Assembly: GCA_934754505.1 (NCBI GenBank)
Contig: CAKVIE010000005.1
Coordinates: 62,001-126,000, forward strand
Reading direction: 5' to 3'
Source of the DNA: an uncultured Candidatus Melainabacteria bacterium
Lineage (GTDB): Bacteria; Cyanobacteriota; Vampirovibrionia; Gastranaerophilales; Gastranaerophilaceae
DNA: 64,000 nt
Below, piece by piece: positions 8,107-17,308 of this stretch. Below the pieces are notes generated by a model. It was not told the DNA's origin, ran no database searches, and was given only the letters and a program-made list of their open reading frames with translations. The position numbers were made by a program, and so were the translations under genes. Positions within the stretch are counted from its first letter, which is position 1; each line of letters opens with the position of its first letter.

Positions 8107-9258
8107 TTATTTATTCAATGTTTCTATTACTGCCGCAACACCTGTGCCTAATTCAAATTTATAGCCTAATTTATATAAACTTGCTTCCAATGCCCCCATT
8201 GCCGTTATTGCATCTCTCATTGATACATAACCCAATGTTCCCATTCTGAAAATCTTATCTTTCAATTCCTTTTGACCGTTTGCAACAACAATATCAAAAT
8301 CTTTTTTCATTGTTTTTCTGATATCGGGAACTGAAATACCTTCAGGCGGAAGAACTGCCGTTATTGCATTTGATGCTGTTGTTTCATCTTTTGCAAGCAA
8401 CTTCAATCCGATTGCCTTAACACCTGCTCTGATTGCTGATGCGATTTTGGCATGTCTTGCCCAAATGTTTTCAATGCCTTCTTCTTTCATCATTTGAAGT
8501 GCGGTATCAAGTGCTACAAACAAGTTTACGGCAGGAGTCCAAGCTGTTGATGCATCAAGAACTGATTTCTTATTTTGCTTCCAGTTGAAATAGAAGCTCG
8601 GATTTGCACATTGTTCGTGGAGTTTCCAAGCCTTTTCGCTTGCTGCCAGGAATGAAAGTCCCGGTGGTATCATAAAGCCTTTTTGTGAACCCGAAATAAG
8701 AACATCAATGCCCCATTCGTCCATTTTGCAAGGGATTGCACCTAAACTTGTTACACCGTCAACAACTGAAACCGCTCCGTGTTCTTTAATCATTGCTGCG
8801 ATTGTTTTAACGTCATTTGTAACACCTGTTGATGTTTCGTTATGAGTTAAAGTAACAATTTTAAATTCTTTATTCACATCTGCATCAAGAATTTTCTTAA
8901 CTTCCGCAGGGTCGATTGCACAACCTGCTTCAACGGTATATCTCGTTACGATTGCACCTTTCATTTCTGCAATTTTAGCCCATCTTTCGCCAAAATTTCC
9001 GATTACTAAAGATAAAACTTTATCCCCCGGATTAACTAAATTGAAAATAGCCGCTTCCATTGCACCTGTTCCGCTTGCCGTAAAAACAAGTACGTCATTT
9101 TTTGTTTGGAATACTGTTTTCATATCAGCATAAACTCTTTTTAAAACGTCCGAAAATTCAGTGCTTCTGTGTCCAATCGGGTGTTTTGCCATTGCTAATA
9201 ATACACTTTCCGGTACTGGTGTCGGGCCGGGAATCATTAAAAATGTTTTATCTTTCAT
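8107..9258 (-). CDS. Class V aminotransferase (serine-pyruvate/alanine-glyoxylate type)
   Basis: A 383-residue PLP enzyme of fold type I. Diagnostic segments are MIPGPTPVPESV, GTGAMEA, SVVDGVTSLG and the PLP lysine in SGSQKGFMIPPG. I chose the ATG at 9258 because AAGGGAG sits nine bases before it; the ATG at 9267 directly abuts that site. It is upstream of serA in the same direction. In several lineages such enzymes transaminate phosphohydroxypyruvate in place of SerC, so a role in serine synthesis is likely but inferred. Confidence 0.9.
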   Translation of the reverse strand: MKDKTFLMIPGPTPVPESVLLAMAKHPIGHRSTEFSDVLKRVYADMKTVFQTKNDVLVFTASGTGAMEAAIFNLVNPGDKVLSLVIGNFGERWAKIAEMKGAIVTRYTVEAGCAIDPAEVKKILDADVNKEFKIVTLTHNETSTGVTNDVKTIAAMIKEHGAVSVVDGVTSLGAIPCKMDEWGIDVLISGSQKGFMIPPGLSFLAASEKAWKLHEQCANPSFYFNWKQNKKSVLDASTAWTPAVNLFVALDTALQMMKEEGIENIWARHAKIASAIRAGVKAIGLKLLAKDETTASNAITAVLPPEGISVPDIRKTMKKDFDIVVANGQKELKDKIFRMGTLGYVSMRDAITAMGALEASLYKLGYKFELGTGVAAVIETLNK

Positions 9259-9346
9259 ACTTTTCATCTCCCTTACATATTTATATATCCTATTCTCACA
9301 TAAACATGCGGGAGATGTTCAAAGTTTTTCGGAATGTTAATTTATA

Positions 9347-10396
9347 TTATAAAATCATGGCAAGTATCATAAGCAATATTGAGCCGACTTGTATTCCTGT
9401 TGCTAAATATCTTTCCCATTTGTTTTCGTTAAATACTCCGCCGTTTTTCTTGGCTGATGCGGCACTCACCACTCTTTCAAGCCTTGTGATTTTATCTCCG
9501 TTGAAAGTCTTTTTAAATACTTTATTTTCAAGTTTATTTAATCTTTCAGAAACCGAATAATTATCGTTAGATTTGCCCAAAATAAAATTCTCTGCGGCGG
9601 ACAAAGCCTGTGCAAAATCACTCGAATATTCCGAATCATATTGTGATTGGTAATTTGCAGCCGCTCCTGTCGGATAACCGCTGTTTCTGCTGTTTTGCAA
9701 GCCACCGTTTGATGAAGAAGTTTGATTTCCGAATAAATCGTAATTTCCCATTGCGGAATTTGCCCCATACATGCCCGTCACATTAGGGTTTTGGTTGTAA
9801 AAAGCATTTCCGTTTCTTGAAGAATTTCTAAACATTTCGGCGGTTTTTCTTTGATTGGAATTTGGTGTAATTCGATTATTTTCGGAATTATCGTAAGCAA
9901 TCACATCATCTTGTTTAACGGCAAGAATAGCAGCTTTGAGCTTGTCTGTTCTTGTTGAAAGCTCACCCTCGCTTGATTTTCCGAAAGCTTTTTGTTCAAG
10001 TCTTGCAACTCTTTTGTAAACATTTTCGCCGTGAAAATTCTTATTAAAAACTTTATTTTCCATCAAGTCAATCACGGGATAATTCACGCTTGTATCTTCT
10101 TTTTCAAAATCTGCCGCCGCTATACGTTTTTCTTCGGCAGTTTTTTTAGGCATAAATGAAATCCCCGATGCATCTGCAATATCCTGTATTCTCTTTGCGG
10201 AAGTTCCGCTTTTCGTTTCTCCGAAAAGGTGCTTTTCTATTCTGGTTAAACGCTTTGCACCGTCCTCGTTTTTGTACTCCACCCCAAACAAATCTTTTTC
10301 AATAATCGAAAGATTTGTCAATTCATCAGCCGTTACGCTCGAAAAACTACACAACACAATTACAAGCACTGAAAATGCTTTCACAAATTTTTTCAT
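9347..10396 (-). CDS. Exported repeat protein with LEKxxFG-type motifs and a C-terminal membrane anchor
   Basis: A 349-residue protein of unknown function. It has a signal peptide (about residues 1-23, ending SVTADE). It carries at least four short repeats of the pattern I/L-E-x-x-x-F-x, each followed ~15-20 residues later by R-(L/I/V)-x-x-(I/L); examples are IEKDLFG, IEKHLFG, LEQKAFG and LENKVFK. A Ser/Asn/Gly/Tyr-rich disordered middle (about 170-260) follows, and a hydrophobic C-terminal segment (about 330-349) would anchor it. It lies downstream of a Yip1-like gene and sppA. The repeat suggests a periplasmic adaptor role; this is a guess. Confidence 0.8.
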   Translation of the reverse strand: MKKFVKAFSVLVIVLCSFSSVTADELTNLSIIEKDLFGVEYKNEDGAKRLTRIEKHLFGETKSGTSAKRIQDIADASGISFMPKKTAEEKRIAAADFEKEDTSVNYPVIDLMENKVFNKNFHGENVYKRVARLEQKAFGKSSEGELSTRTDKLKAAILAVKQDDVIAYDNSENNRITPNSNQRKTAEMFRNSSRNGNAFYNQNPNVTGMYGANSAMGNYDLFGNQTSSSNGGLQNSRNSGYPTGAAANYQSQYDSEYSSDFAQALSAAENFILGKSNDNYSVSERLNKLENKVFKKTFNGDKITRLERVVSAASAKKNGGVFNENKWERYLATGIQVGSILLMILAMIL

Positions 10397-10415
10397 CTCT
10401 GTATCCGCTTTTTAT

Positions 10416-10979
10416 CTACACATTGTAAATATAACCGAGGTTAAAGATACTTCCTATCACCCACATAAGAGAAAAAACGAAAGTTACAAAAGGCAAAAAT
10501 ACTAACATATATGATGATGAATTTTCTATATCATACGTTTCCTTTAAAGAACGGGCATACAATAATATTACCCAAAAGAACAACAAAAGCTCAAATTTCG
10601 TTCCGAAAAAATAGCCCAAGTCTGAAAATTTCTTCATCAATTCAAACGGAGCAATAAAAATATACGGGAGAAGACAATACGACGATAAAGTCAATAATGT
10701 CCTTATTTTTCCTGCTTTGCCGAAAATTTTCATCACAAATTCAAAAAATATAGCCGTAAAAAACCATACAAAATACATTCCTATCAGATAAAAAATCATG
10801 CCCGACAGGAATTTAAAATCGCCCCAAAAACCGCCGAGATTAATATTTTTAACCACGAACAGGAACAGCGAAGTCCACAATATGGTCAAAACCGCACGAG
10901 GCATTGTCGTGGAGTTTTTTATTCCGCTAAAATCAAATTCAAAAAGCACTTTATATAAATTTGAAATGTAATCTTTCAT
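10416..10979 (-). CDS. Yip1-like polytopic membrane protein
   Basis: A 187-residue integral membrane protein with about five hydrophobic segments. The overall pattern of Yip1-domain proteins is present: the SGIKNS region, an FFEFVMKIFGKAG segment and SSYCLLPYI. Function is unknown. The ATG at 10979 follows GGGAG; a TTG at 10991 is a weaker alternative. It starts two bases after the sppA stop, so the two are probably cotranscribed. Confidence 0.8.
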   Translation of the reverse strand: MKDYISNLYKVLFEFDFSGIKNSTTMPRAVLTILWTSLFLFVVKNINLGGFWGDFKFLSGMIFYLIGMYFVWFFTAIFFEFVMKIFGKAGKIRTLLTLSSYCLLPYIFIAPFELMKKFSDLGYFFGTKFELLLFFWVILLYARSLKETYDIENSSSYMLVFLPFVTFVFSLMWVIGSIFNLGYIYNV

Positions 10980-10981
10980 TG

Positions 10982-11983
10982 CTACTCCCAAAGATACAAA
11001 GGCTTTCTGCCGTATTTCATGCTTTCGGGAATGAAGTTCATCATTGAATTTTGCTGTTTATTTACGGAAAAAATATCGTAAAACAAAGAATTTTTTGAAT
11101 ATTCAACGAAATTAACATCGGAAATACCTTTGGCTTTTGCAATTTTTTTAACCATATCTTTTGCACCGTCCATTCCGTCCGTAGAATCAACAAAACCGAG
11201 TTTTAGAGCCTGTTTTCCCGTAAATACACGACCGTCGGCATAATTATTTAAAATATTTTCACTCAATTCAACTTTCGGCATATCGTATTTATCACAGCGT
11301 TTTACACGTCCGTCGATAATTGCCGTTTTGAATTGGGCATAAGAATCCATAACAATATCTTGCAAAAGCTGCCTTTCTTCGTTTGTCATAGCTCTTGACG
11401 AGGAACCTATATCCTTGAATTTACCGCTTTTTATAACATTTTGATTAATTGCAAGTTTTTCACCCAAAAGTTTGTGAAAATCCATAGCAGACATAATTAC
11501 GCCGATACTGCCCGTCATTGTTCCGGGGTATGCAAAAATTCTGTCGCAGGCACTTGCAACATAATAGCCGCCGCTTGCCGCAACATCGTCCATTACCGCA
11601 ATTACAGGCTTTTTCTGTCTTAATTTCATAACGACATTATACAATTTCTGTGACATTGCAACCGTTCCGCCTGGGGAATTTATCTCCAAAATAACGCCTT
11701 TTACGTTGTTATCCTGCTCAACTTCACTCAATAGAGAAAGTGCTTTCATTGAAGAATTTTCTTCCGTCAAAAAATTTGTTTCCGATGTTGAGTTAATAAC
11801 TCCCGAAAGCTGAATTACCGCAATTTTATTAGTATTTGCCGATATTATTTTGTTAAATCCGCTTTGATTTTTTTCTGCATTAACTTCTTTATATTTATTT
11901 TTAACGGGAGTTAATATGCCTAATATCAGCGAAATTACGCACATTAAGAATACAATTATAAACAAAATGTTTTTGTTGTTCAT
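10982..11983 (-). CDS. sppA: Signal peptide peptidase SppA (short, single-domain type)
   Basis: SppA is a membrane-bound Ser/Lys protease that degrades released signal peptides. The 333-residue protein has one N-terminal membrane anchor (about residues 5-25) and a single catalytic domain, as in the Bacillus-type enzyme. It shows EINSPGGTV, AASGGYYVASACD (nucleophile Ser), TGSIGVIM, and SGKFKDIGSS with the general-base Lys. It is packed one base after the phosphohexomutase gene. Confidence 0.93.
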   Translation of the reverse strand: MNNKNILFIIVFLMCVISLILGILTPVKNKYKEVNAEKNQSGFNKIISANTNKIAVIQLSGVINSTSETNFLTEENSSMKALSLLSEVEQDNNVKGVILEINSPGGTVAMSQKLYNVVMKLRQKKPVIAVMDDVAASGGYYVASACDRIFAYPGTMTGSIGVIMSAMDFHKLLGEKLAINQNVIKSGKFKDIGSSSRAMTNEERQLLQDIVMDSYAQFKTAIIDGRVKRCDKYDMPKVELSENILNNYADGRVFTGKQALKLGFVDSTDGMDGAKDMVKKIAKAKGISDVNFVEYSKNSLFYDIFSVNKQQNSMMNFIPESMKYGRKPLYLWE

Positions 11984-11984
11984 A

Positions 11985-13436
11985 TTAACCTTTCATTGCG
12001 TTGCAAACGTTTTCAAGGTTTGTAAGCATTTTGTCCTGATACTGTTTGCACATTTCTTCGTTTCTGCCCTCAAATCTTAAGGTAAATACAGGTTCCGTGT
12101 TACTTTGTCTTATCATCGCAAATCCACCGTCAAAAACAATCCGCAACCCGTCTAACCTTATTATATCCTTTATTGTATCACCAAAAAAGTTCGGGTCATT
12201 TTCTATCATTTCGGAAATTTTCTTCAAAACAGGCTGTTTAAGGTTGTCTTCACAAGGAAATCTAACTTCTGCCGACGTACAAACCGCATTGAACGGTGTT
12301 AAAAGTTCTTTTAATGTGAAATCAGGATTTTGTTTCTTCTTTTGTGAAATCATATAAGCCAGTCTTGATGCCGCATAAACCGCATCATCAAAGCCGAACC
12401 AGCCATCTTTAAAGAACATGTGACCTGACATTTCACCTGCCGCAATAGCACCTGTTTCCTGCATTTTAGCCTTAATATATCCGTGACCCGTTTTGCACAT
12501 TACAGCTTCTGCTCCCAATTCCGTCAAACCGTCAAACAATGCCTGCGAACATTTAACTTCTGAAACTATAACAGGTTTCTTTTCGGCATCTTTAAATCTC
12601 GGTAAAATATCAGTTGCATAAACATATAAAAGTTTATCACCCGTCAAATAATTGCCTTCATTGTCGATAACACCAATTCTGTCCGCATCGCCGTCAAAAG
12701 CTACTCCGACATCGGCATGAGTTTCTTTAACGGTCTTTTTCAAAACGTCTAAAGTGCTTTCTATACTTGGATTGGGGTGGTGATTGGGAAATCTTCCGTC
12801 AGGTTCCGTATAAAGTTCGACAACTTCATATCCGCATTCTTTAAGCATTTGAGGAGCAACGACACCTGCTGCGGCATTTGCACAATCGGTTACGATTTTT
12901 ACGTCTTTCGGATTTTTTCCAAACAATTCAATTTGGTAATCGATATACTGTCTGACCATATCGAAGGTTTCGTATTTGCCTTCGTCAGCTTGAGTTTCTA
13001 TTTCGCCTGCAATAACTTTTCTTGTAATTTCTTTAACATCTTTAATTTGTTCTTCGTGCAAAGATGCTTTTTCGCAAGTCATTTTCAAACCGTTGTATTC
13101 AGGGGGGTTATGGCTTGCCGTAACAATCAAAGCCCCGTCAATATGACCGTAAGGAGTTTCGATAAATTCAGAATAATAACCGAACGGAGTCGGTCCCATT
13201 CCTAAATCAACAACATTTCCGCCTGCTTCTAAAACACCTTTTATCAAAGCCTTTGCCAAAGGTACGGAGTGCAATCTTGCATCTCTTACGACCGAAAGCG
13301 TAACCGTTGTTTTGTTACATCTTTTTTGAACATATTTCACATAGGCTTTTCCCGTATTGTAAAATAAATCTTCTGTAACGGTTTTGCCGTAAATTCCTCG
13401 TATATCGTTTTTTCCGAAAGCGTCAAGCGTAATCAT
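11985..13436 (-). CDS. Phosphomannomutase/phosphoglucomutase
   Basis: A 483-residue alpha-D-phosphohexomutase that interconverts hexose 1- and 6-phosphates for envelope polysaccharide precursors. Landmarks are the phosphoserine loop TASHNPPEYNG, the magnesium loop DGDADRIG, the sugar-recognition GEMSGHMFF and a C-terminal phosphate-binding RQSNTEP. The start has AAGGAGT seven bases upstream. Whether mannose or glucose is preferred cannot be decided. Confidence 0.93.
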   Translation of the reverse strand: MITLDAFGKNDIRGIYGKTVTEDLFYNTGKAYVKYVQKRCNKTTVTLSVVRDARLHSVPLAKALIKGVLEAGGNVVDLGMGPTPFGYYSEFIETPYGHIDGALIVTASHNPPEYNGLKMTCEKASLHEEQIKDVKEITRKVIAGEIETQADEGKYETFDMVRQYIDYQIELFGKNPKDVKIVTDCANAAAGVVAPQMLKECGYEVVELYTEPDGRFPNHHPNPSIESTLDVLKKTVKETHADVGVAFDGDADRIGVIDNEGNYLTGDKLLYVYATDILPRFKDAEKKPVIVSEVKCSQALFDGLTELGAEAVMCKTGHGYIKAKMQETGAIAAGEMSGHMFFKDGWFGFDDAVYAASRLAYMISQKKKQNPDFTLKELLTPFNAVCTSAEVRFPCEDNLKQPVLKKISEMIENDPNFFGDTIKDIIRLDGLRIVFDGGFAMIRQSNTEPVFTLRFEGRNEEMCKQYQDKMLTNLENVCNAMKG

Positions 13437-13445
13437 GTAAACTCC

Positions 13446-13474
13446 TTGTATATGTTTTAAATCGTATTTATAAT
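13446..13474 (+). promoter_or_regulatory. Promoter of the MalF-like permease gene
   Basis: TTGTAT, a 17-base spacer and a perfect TATAAT, 33 bases before the ATG at 13508, which has its own GGAG ribosome site. It lies in the 71-base divergent gap with the phosphohexomutase gene. Confidence 0.65.
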
Positions 13475-13507
13475 TACTATATTAACTCAAATCGGAGCTT
13501 TTTCAAA

Positions 13508-14377
13508 ATGCTTAACAACTCAAAATACCCCGACAATAAGACTGCATTAATTTTTTTGCTGCCATGCCTCATCGGAACGGCTGTTTTTATTGTAATTCCC
13601 GTATTTTGTTCTTTCGGATTGAGTTTTTGTGATTGGAATTTATTAACAGAGATAAAATTTGTCGGTTTTGATAATTATTTAGAACTTTTCCATGAACCCG
13701 AATTTTTTTCGGTTTTGAGAAACACCATAGTTTATGCGGTATTCACAACAATTTTTGCCGTTATAATTCCGCTTTTTCTTGCAGATATTTTGAATAAAAA
13801 GTTTAAATTATCGGATTTTTTCAAAACGGCATATTTTATTCCGTTTATAACTCCAATGCTTGTCATAGCTTTAATTTGGGCATGGATTTTTGACCCTTGT
13901 ATCGGATTTATGAACTTTATTTTAAGGACAGATACAAGATGGCTTTATAACCCTGACACGGCAATGTTTGCCGTAATTTTCGTATCGGTTTGGAAACTTA
14001 TCGGCTATAATACGGTTTTGCTTCTTGGCGGATATGCGGGAATAAATTCCTCGCTTTATGAAGCTGCGGATATCGACGGGGCAAGCGAATTACAAACTTT
14101 TTTCAAAGTAACTTTACCGCTTTTGAGTCCCGTAATATTTTTTGTCGTCATAATCACAACCATATCTTCATTTCAGGTTTTTGATTTAATTTACTTGATG
14201 ACACAGGGCGGACCTGACGGAGCAACCGATGTTTTGGTCTATTGGCTTTACAAAAATGCATTTGAATATTTTCAAGCAGGAAAAGCCTCTGCCGCCGCAT
14301 ACGTTTTATTTGTGATAATTTCCGTTCTGTCATTTTTCCAATGGATTATCAGAAAAAAATGGGTTTACGGTGAATAA
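13508..14377 (+). CDS. Sugar ABC transporter permease (MalF/UgpA type)
   Basis: A 289-residue inner-membrane permease with about six transmembrane helices. The EAA loop that contacts the ATPase is clear (EAADIDGASELQTFFKVTLPLL, about residues 198-219). It resembles the first of the two permeases of carbohydrate ABC importers. No second (MalG-like) permease or ATPase is adjacent. The nearest partner is a solute-binding lipoprotein gene at 27315, 13 kb away, so the transporter genes appear scattered. Confidence 0.92.
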   Translation: MLNNSKYPDNKTALIFLLPCLIGTAVFIVIPVFCSFGLSFCDWNLLTEIKFVGFDNYLELFHEPEFFSVLRNTIVYAVFTTIFAVIIPLFLADILNKKFKLSDFFKTAYFIPFITPMLVIALIWAWIFDPCIGFMNFILRTDTRWLYNPDTAMFAVIFVSVWKLIGYNTVLLLGGYAGINSSLYEAADIDGASELQTFFKVTLPLLSPVIFFVVIITTISSFQVFDLIYLMTQGGPDGATDVLVYWLYKNAFEYFQAGKASAAAYVLFVIISVLSFFQWIIRKKWVYGE

Positions 14378-14558
14378 AAATACAATTTTCGCATAAATCC
14401 AATACATATATATTATTGGGTGTTGTAATTTTTACAAAAAAATCATAAAATTATCCGTAAAATATGTTTTATTCTATTAAAAAATCTTGCTTTCTTATTG
14501 CAAAATAGTACCGTTTATCGCAAAATTGAAGAAAGAACTATGAAGAAGAAAGATTTTT

Positions 14559-15992
14559 ATGTTATTTAATTCGGCTCAATTTATTTTTGTATTTTTACCG
14601 ATAGTATTAATTGTTTATTTTTCACTCAATAAGTTAAGACTCATAAAAATAGCCTCGGCTTGGCTTGTTATGGCTTCGTTGTATTTCTATTCCGCTTGGG
14701 ATATAAATTCACTCCCCGTCATAATAACATCAATAATTTTTAACTACTCTATCGGCTCAACACTATGCAACGGTATAAAATTAAAAATCAACAAAAAATT
14801 TCTTCTGATATTTGCGCTTACAGGCAATTTACTGATTTTGGGCTATTACAAATATTTCAACTTCCTGCTTGATAACATAAATGCGGTTTTTCATCAGCAG
14901 TTTAATTACATGAACATCATAATGCCGCTTGCAATAAGCTTTTTCACGTTTCAACAAATTGCTTACCTTGTGGATTCTTACAACGGAAAAACAAAAGATT
15001 ATGACTTTTTAACATACTGCTTGTTTATTACGTTTTTCCCAAGACTTATGCAAGGTCCGATAACCCGTGCGGAAGAAATGATGCCGCAATTTTACAGTAT
15101 GCGGACAAAAGTTATCAACTGGAAGAATTTATCACTCGGATTATTCCTTTTCTCGGTCGGTTTATTCAAAAAAGTCGTATTTGCGGATTTACTCTCAAAA
15201 TGGACTGTTTTCGGATATTCAAACCTCGACACGCTTACCACCCTCGAAAGCTGGATTACGGTTTTAAGCTACACATTCCAAATATATTTCGACTTTTCGG
15301 GCTATACGGATATGGCTCTCGGTATCGGATTAATGTTTAATATAAAAATCCCCGAAAACTTCAACAATCCGTATATTGCGGTTGATATACAAGACTTTTG
15401 GAGAAGATGGCATATCACTCTTTCAAGATGTTTGAAAGATTACGTTTATATCCCTTTGGGCGGAAACAGAAAAGGCACTTTCAGAACATATTTGAACGTT
15501 TTTCTCGTTTTCTTAATCTGCGGAATTTGGCACGGTGCAAGCTGGACTTACATAATCTGGGGTATTATGCACGGCGTGGCATCAATTATTAACAGACTTT
15601 ACAAAACCTTAAACGTAGAGATTCCAATCTTTTTGGCAAGATGTATAACCTTCTTGTTCGTCTGCTGCGGCTGGATTTATTTTTCAGCACCAAACATTGC
15701 GGCAGCAAACAAACTGCTTTTAAGCTCTTTGAACTTCCTCAACTTCGACTTGCCCAAAATTTACGGTTTTGATATGCGTTTCAGAAACTCGGGTAATTCT
15801 TGGGAAATCTATCCGCTAATCTTTATCCCGATTATGATTTTCTTCGTTTACAATAATTTTTTCAGAAACAAACTCAAAAACTTTAAACCCGTTTCAATCT
15901 ACTCGGCTTATATCGTTTTAATGCTTCTTGTTTCTCTGTACAACATTTTCAAACCCGACTATTCATCATCATTTATATACTTTCAATTTTAA
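14559..15992 (+). CDS. MBOAT O-acyltransferase (AlgI-like)
   Basis: A 477-residue polytopic acyltransferase. The start MLFNSAQFIFVFLPIV is typical of AlgI-like proteins. Catalytic landmarks are FWRRWHITLSRCLKDYVYIPLGG and the invariant His in GIWHGASWTYIIWG near residue 328. Such enzymes move acetyl groups across the inner membrane onto cell-surface polysaccharides, working with an SGNH partner; that partner is the next gene, nine bases downstream. Preceded by 181 bases without a clear promoter. Confidence 0.94.
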   Translation: MLFNSAQFIFVFLPIVLIVYFSLNKLRLIKIASAWLVMASLYFYSAWDINSLPVIITSIIFNYSIGSTLCNGIKLKINKKFLLIFALTGNLLILGYYKYFNFLLDNINAVFHQQFNYMNIIMPLAISFFTFQQIAYLVDSYNGKTKDYDFLTYCLFITFFPRLMQGPITRAEEMMPQFYSMRTKVINWKNLSLGLFLFSVGLFKKVVFADLLSKWTVFGYSNLDTLTTLESWITVLSYTFQIYFDFSGYTDMALGIGLMFNIKIPENFNNPYIAVDIQDFWRRWHITLSRCLKDYVYIPLGGNRKGTFRTYLNVFLVFLICGIWHGASWTYIIWGIMHGVASIINRLYKTLNVEIPIFLARCITFLFVCCGWIYFSAPNIAAANKLLLSSLNFLNFDLPKIYGFDMRFRNSGNSWEIYPLIFIPIMIFFVYNNFFRNKLKNFKPVSIYSAYIVLMLLVSLYNIFKPDYSSSFIYFQF

Positions 15993-16001
15993 GAGGTCAC
16001 G

Positions 16002-16958
16002 ATGAAAAAATACAAAACATTTTTTATAAAAACACTCGTAATATTCATAATTTCAATCATAATAATCCCGACAGCACTCATTTTTTGGATAGATTTTATG
16101 GTCGGACGACACCACTATTCCAAAACAGCTGACTATATAAATTATTTAATCAACCAAAAAAATGCAAAAGCTGCCGAATATGATAAACTCGGCAGTAAAA
16201 TCGTGGTCTTTTCAGGCTCAAACACCCTCTACGGGCTTAATTCAAAATCAATTTACGAAAAAACAAAACTCCCCGTCGTAAACTACGGCATTCACATGGG
16301 CTTGGAACATTATATTTTTCATGAAGCTCAAAAGATATTAAAATCGGGCGATATAGTCATTATGCCGCTTGAATACTCGATTTATAAAGAAGACAGCTCA
16401 ACCGTTCCGTCGCAGCTTGCAGAATACATCGTGACCTACGGTAAAGATTATATGAAAGAATTGACTCCTATTCAAAAACTCGGACTTTCTCTTTACCTTG
16501 TCAAATTGATTGTGACCTACCACAGCTTAGACGCAGCTCCGCTCGGAGAGGATATTCTCTCACAAACAAACGATTTCGGCGATTTCGTTGCAAATAAAGG
16601 CTGCATTCCCGATATCCAAAATAACAGAAAATATATCCAAATTACTCAAAATATACCAATTTCAAACAAAAACTTCACCCTGTATAAATTCATTCAATTC
16701 TGCAAACAAAATAACATCAAATTGTATGCTACAACACCTTTTACATACCATAAAGATACTTTCACCGAACAAGAAATAAAAGACTTTGAAATAATAAAAG
16801 ATTTTTATCAAAAAAACGGTGTTGAATTTTTAGGCGACTATAAATCAGGTTCTGTATATGATGAAAAACTAATCTACGACTTCGGCTACCACGCAAACGA
16901 TGCAGGTCAAAAAATCAGAACGGAAAAACTCCTAAAACTCATCAAATCCGTCAAATAA
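16002..16958 (+). CDS. SGNH-type membrane-anchored partner of the MBOAT acyltransferase
   Basis: A 318-residue protein with one N-terminal membrane segment (about residues 9-31) and a periplasmic SGNH/DltD-like domain. FSGSNTLYGLNS carries the probable nucleophile Ser, NYGIHMG the oxyanion region, and DFGYHANDAG near the C-terminus the Asp-x-x-His pair. It has AGAGGT before its ATG. Pairing with the upstream MBOAT gene suggests transfer of acyl groups to an exported polymer or lipid; the acceptor is unknown. Confidence 0.85.
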   Translation: MKKYKTFFIKTLVIFIISIIIIPTALIFWIDFMVGRHHYSKTADYINYLINQKNAKAAEYDKLGSKIVVFSGSNTLYGLNSKSIYEKTKLPVVNYGIHMGLEHYIFHEAQKILKSGDIVIMPLEYSIYKEDSSTVPSQLAEYIVTYGKDYMKELTPIQKLGLSLYLVKLIVTYHSLDAAPLGEDILSQTNDFGDFVANKGCIPDIQNNRKYIQITQNIPISNKNFTLYKFIQFCKQNNIKLYATTPFTYHKDTFTEQEIKDFEIIKDFYQKNGVEFLGDYKSGSVYDEKLIYDFGYHANDAGQKIRTEKLLKLIKSVK

Positions 16959-17308
16959 CACTAATAGTATTTCAGCACTCAAAACAATCAACATGCCGCA
17001 ATAACACTATTAGTTGTTTTTACAAAATAAAAAATCAAATTACCGACCCATGCCCGTATCATTTCAGCCGCATTGCAAACCACGATTTGTGTTTTATTAA
17101 GTTTTATTAAAACACTAATAGTGTTTTTGATTTTCAAAGGGTTGAAAGCAGGATATTTAGCAATCGGAAGTTATACACTTAATTGTTTTTTAAATTAAAG
17201 AGCTGTTTCAGACTTGAAGGGTCATTCAAAATGTGTTACAATTGTAGTAGGAGGACAGACAACAGCGAAAGAAAAAGCAGGTTTAGTTTAGTTCTCTGAA
17301 AGGAAAAT
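16959..17308. other. Intergenic region with three ACACTAwTAGTGT palindromes, one octamer site and a promoter
   Basis: No gene is visible. The stretch holds three copies of an imperfect palindrome (16957-16971, 17003-17020, 17111-17125), a CATGCCCG octamer at 17049-17056 and a direct repeat GTTTTATTAA GTTTTATTAA just before 17111. A good promoter follows at 17214-17242. The three closely spaced palindromes could be operator sites, though the same motif also occurs inside genes elsewhere in the window. Confidence 0.7.
17214..17242 (+). promoter_or_regulatory. Promoter of the phosphodiester glycosidase gene
   Basis: TTGAAG, a 17-base spacer and TACAAT with an upstream TGT extension. Transcription would start near 17249, giving a leader of about 60 bases before the ATG at 17309. 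Confidence 0.6.

Noticed and set aside
14378..14558. Riboswitch or promoter before the MBOAT gene
   Set aside because: Only AT-rich sequence and a loose ATTGCAAAAT/ATCGCAAAAT repetition are visible; no convincing structure or -35/-10 pair.
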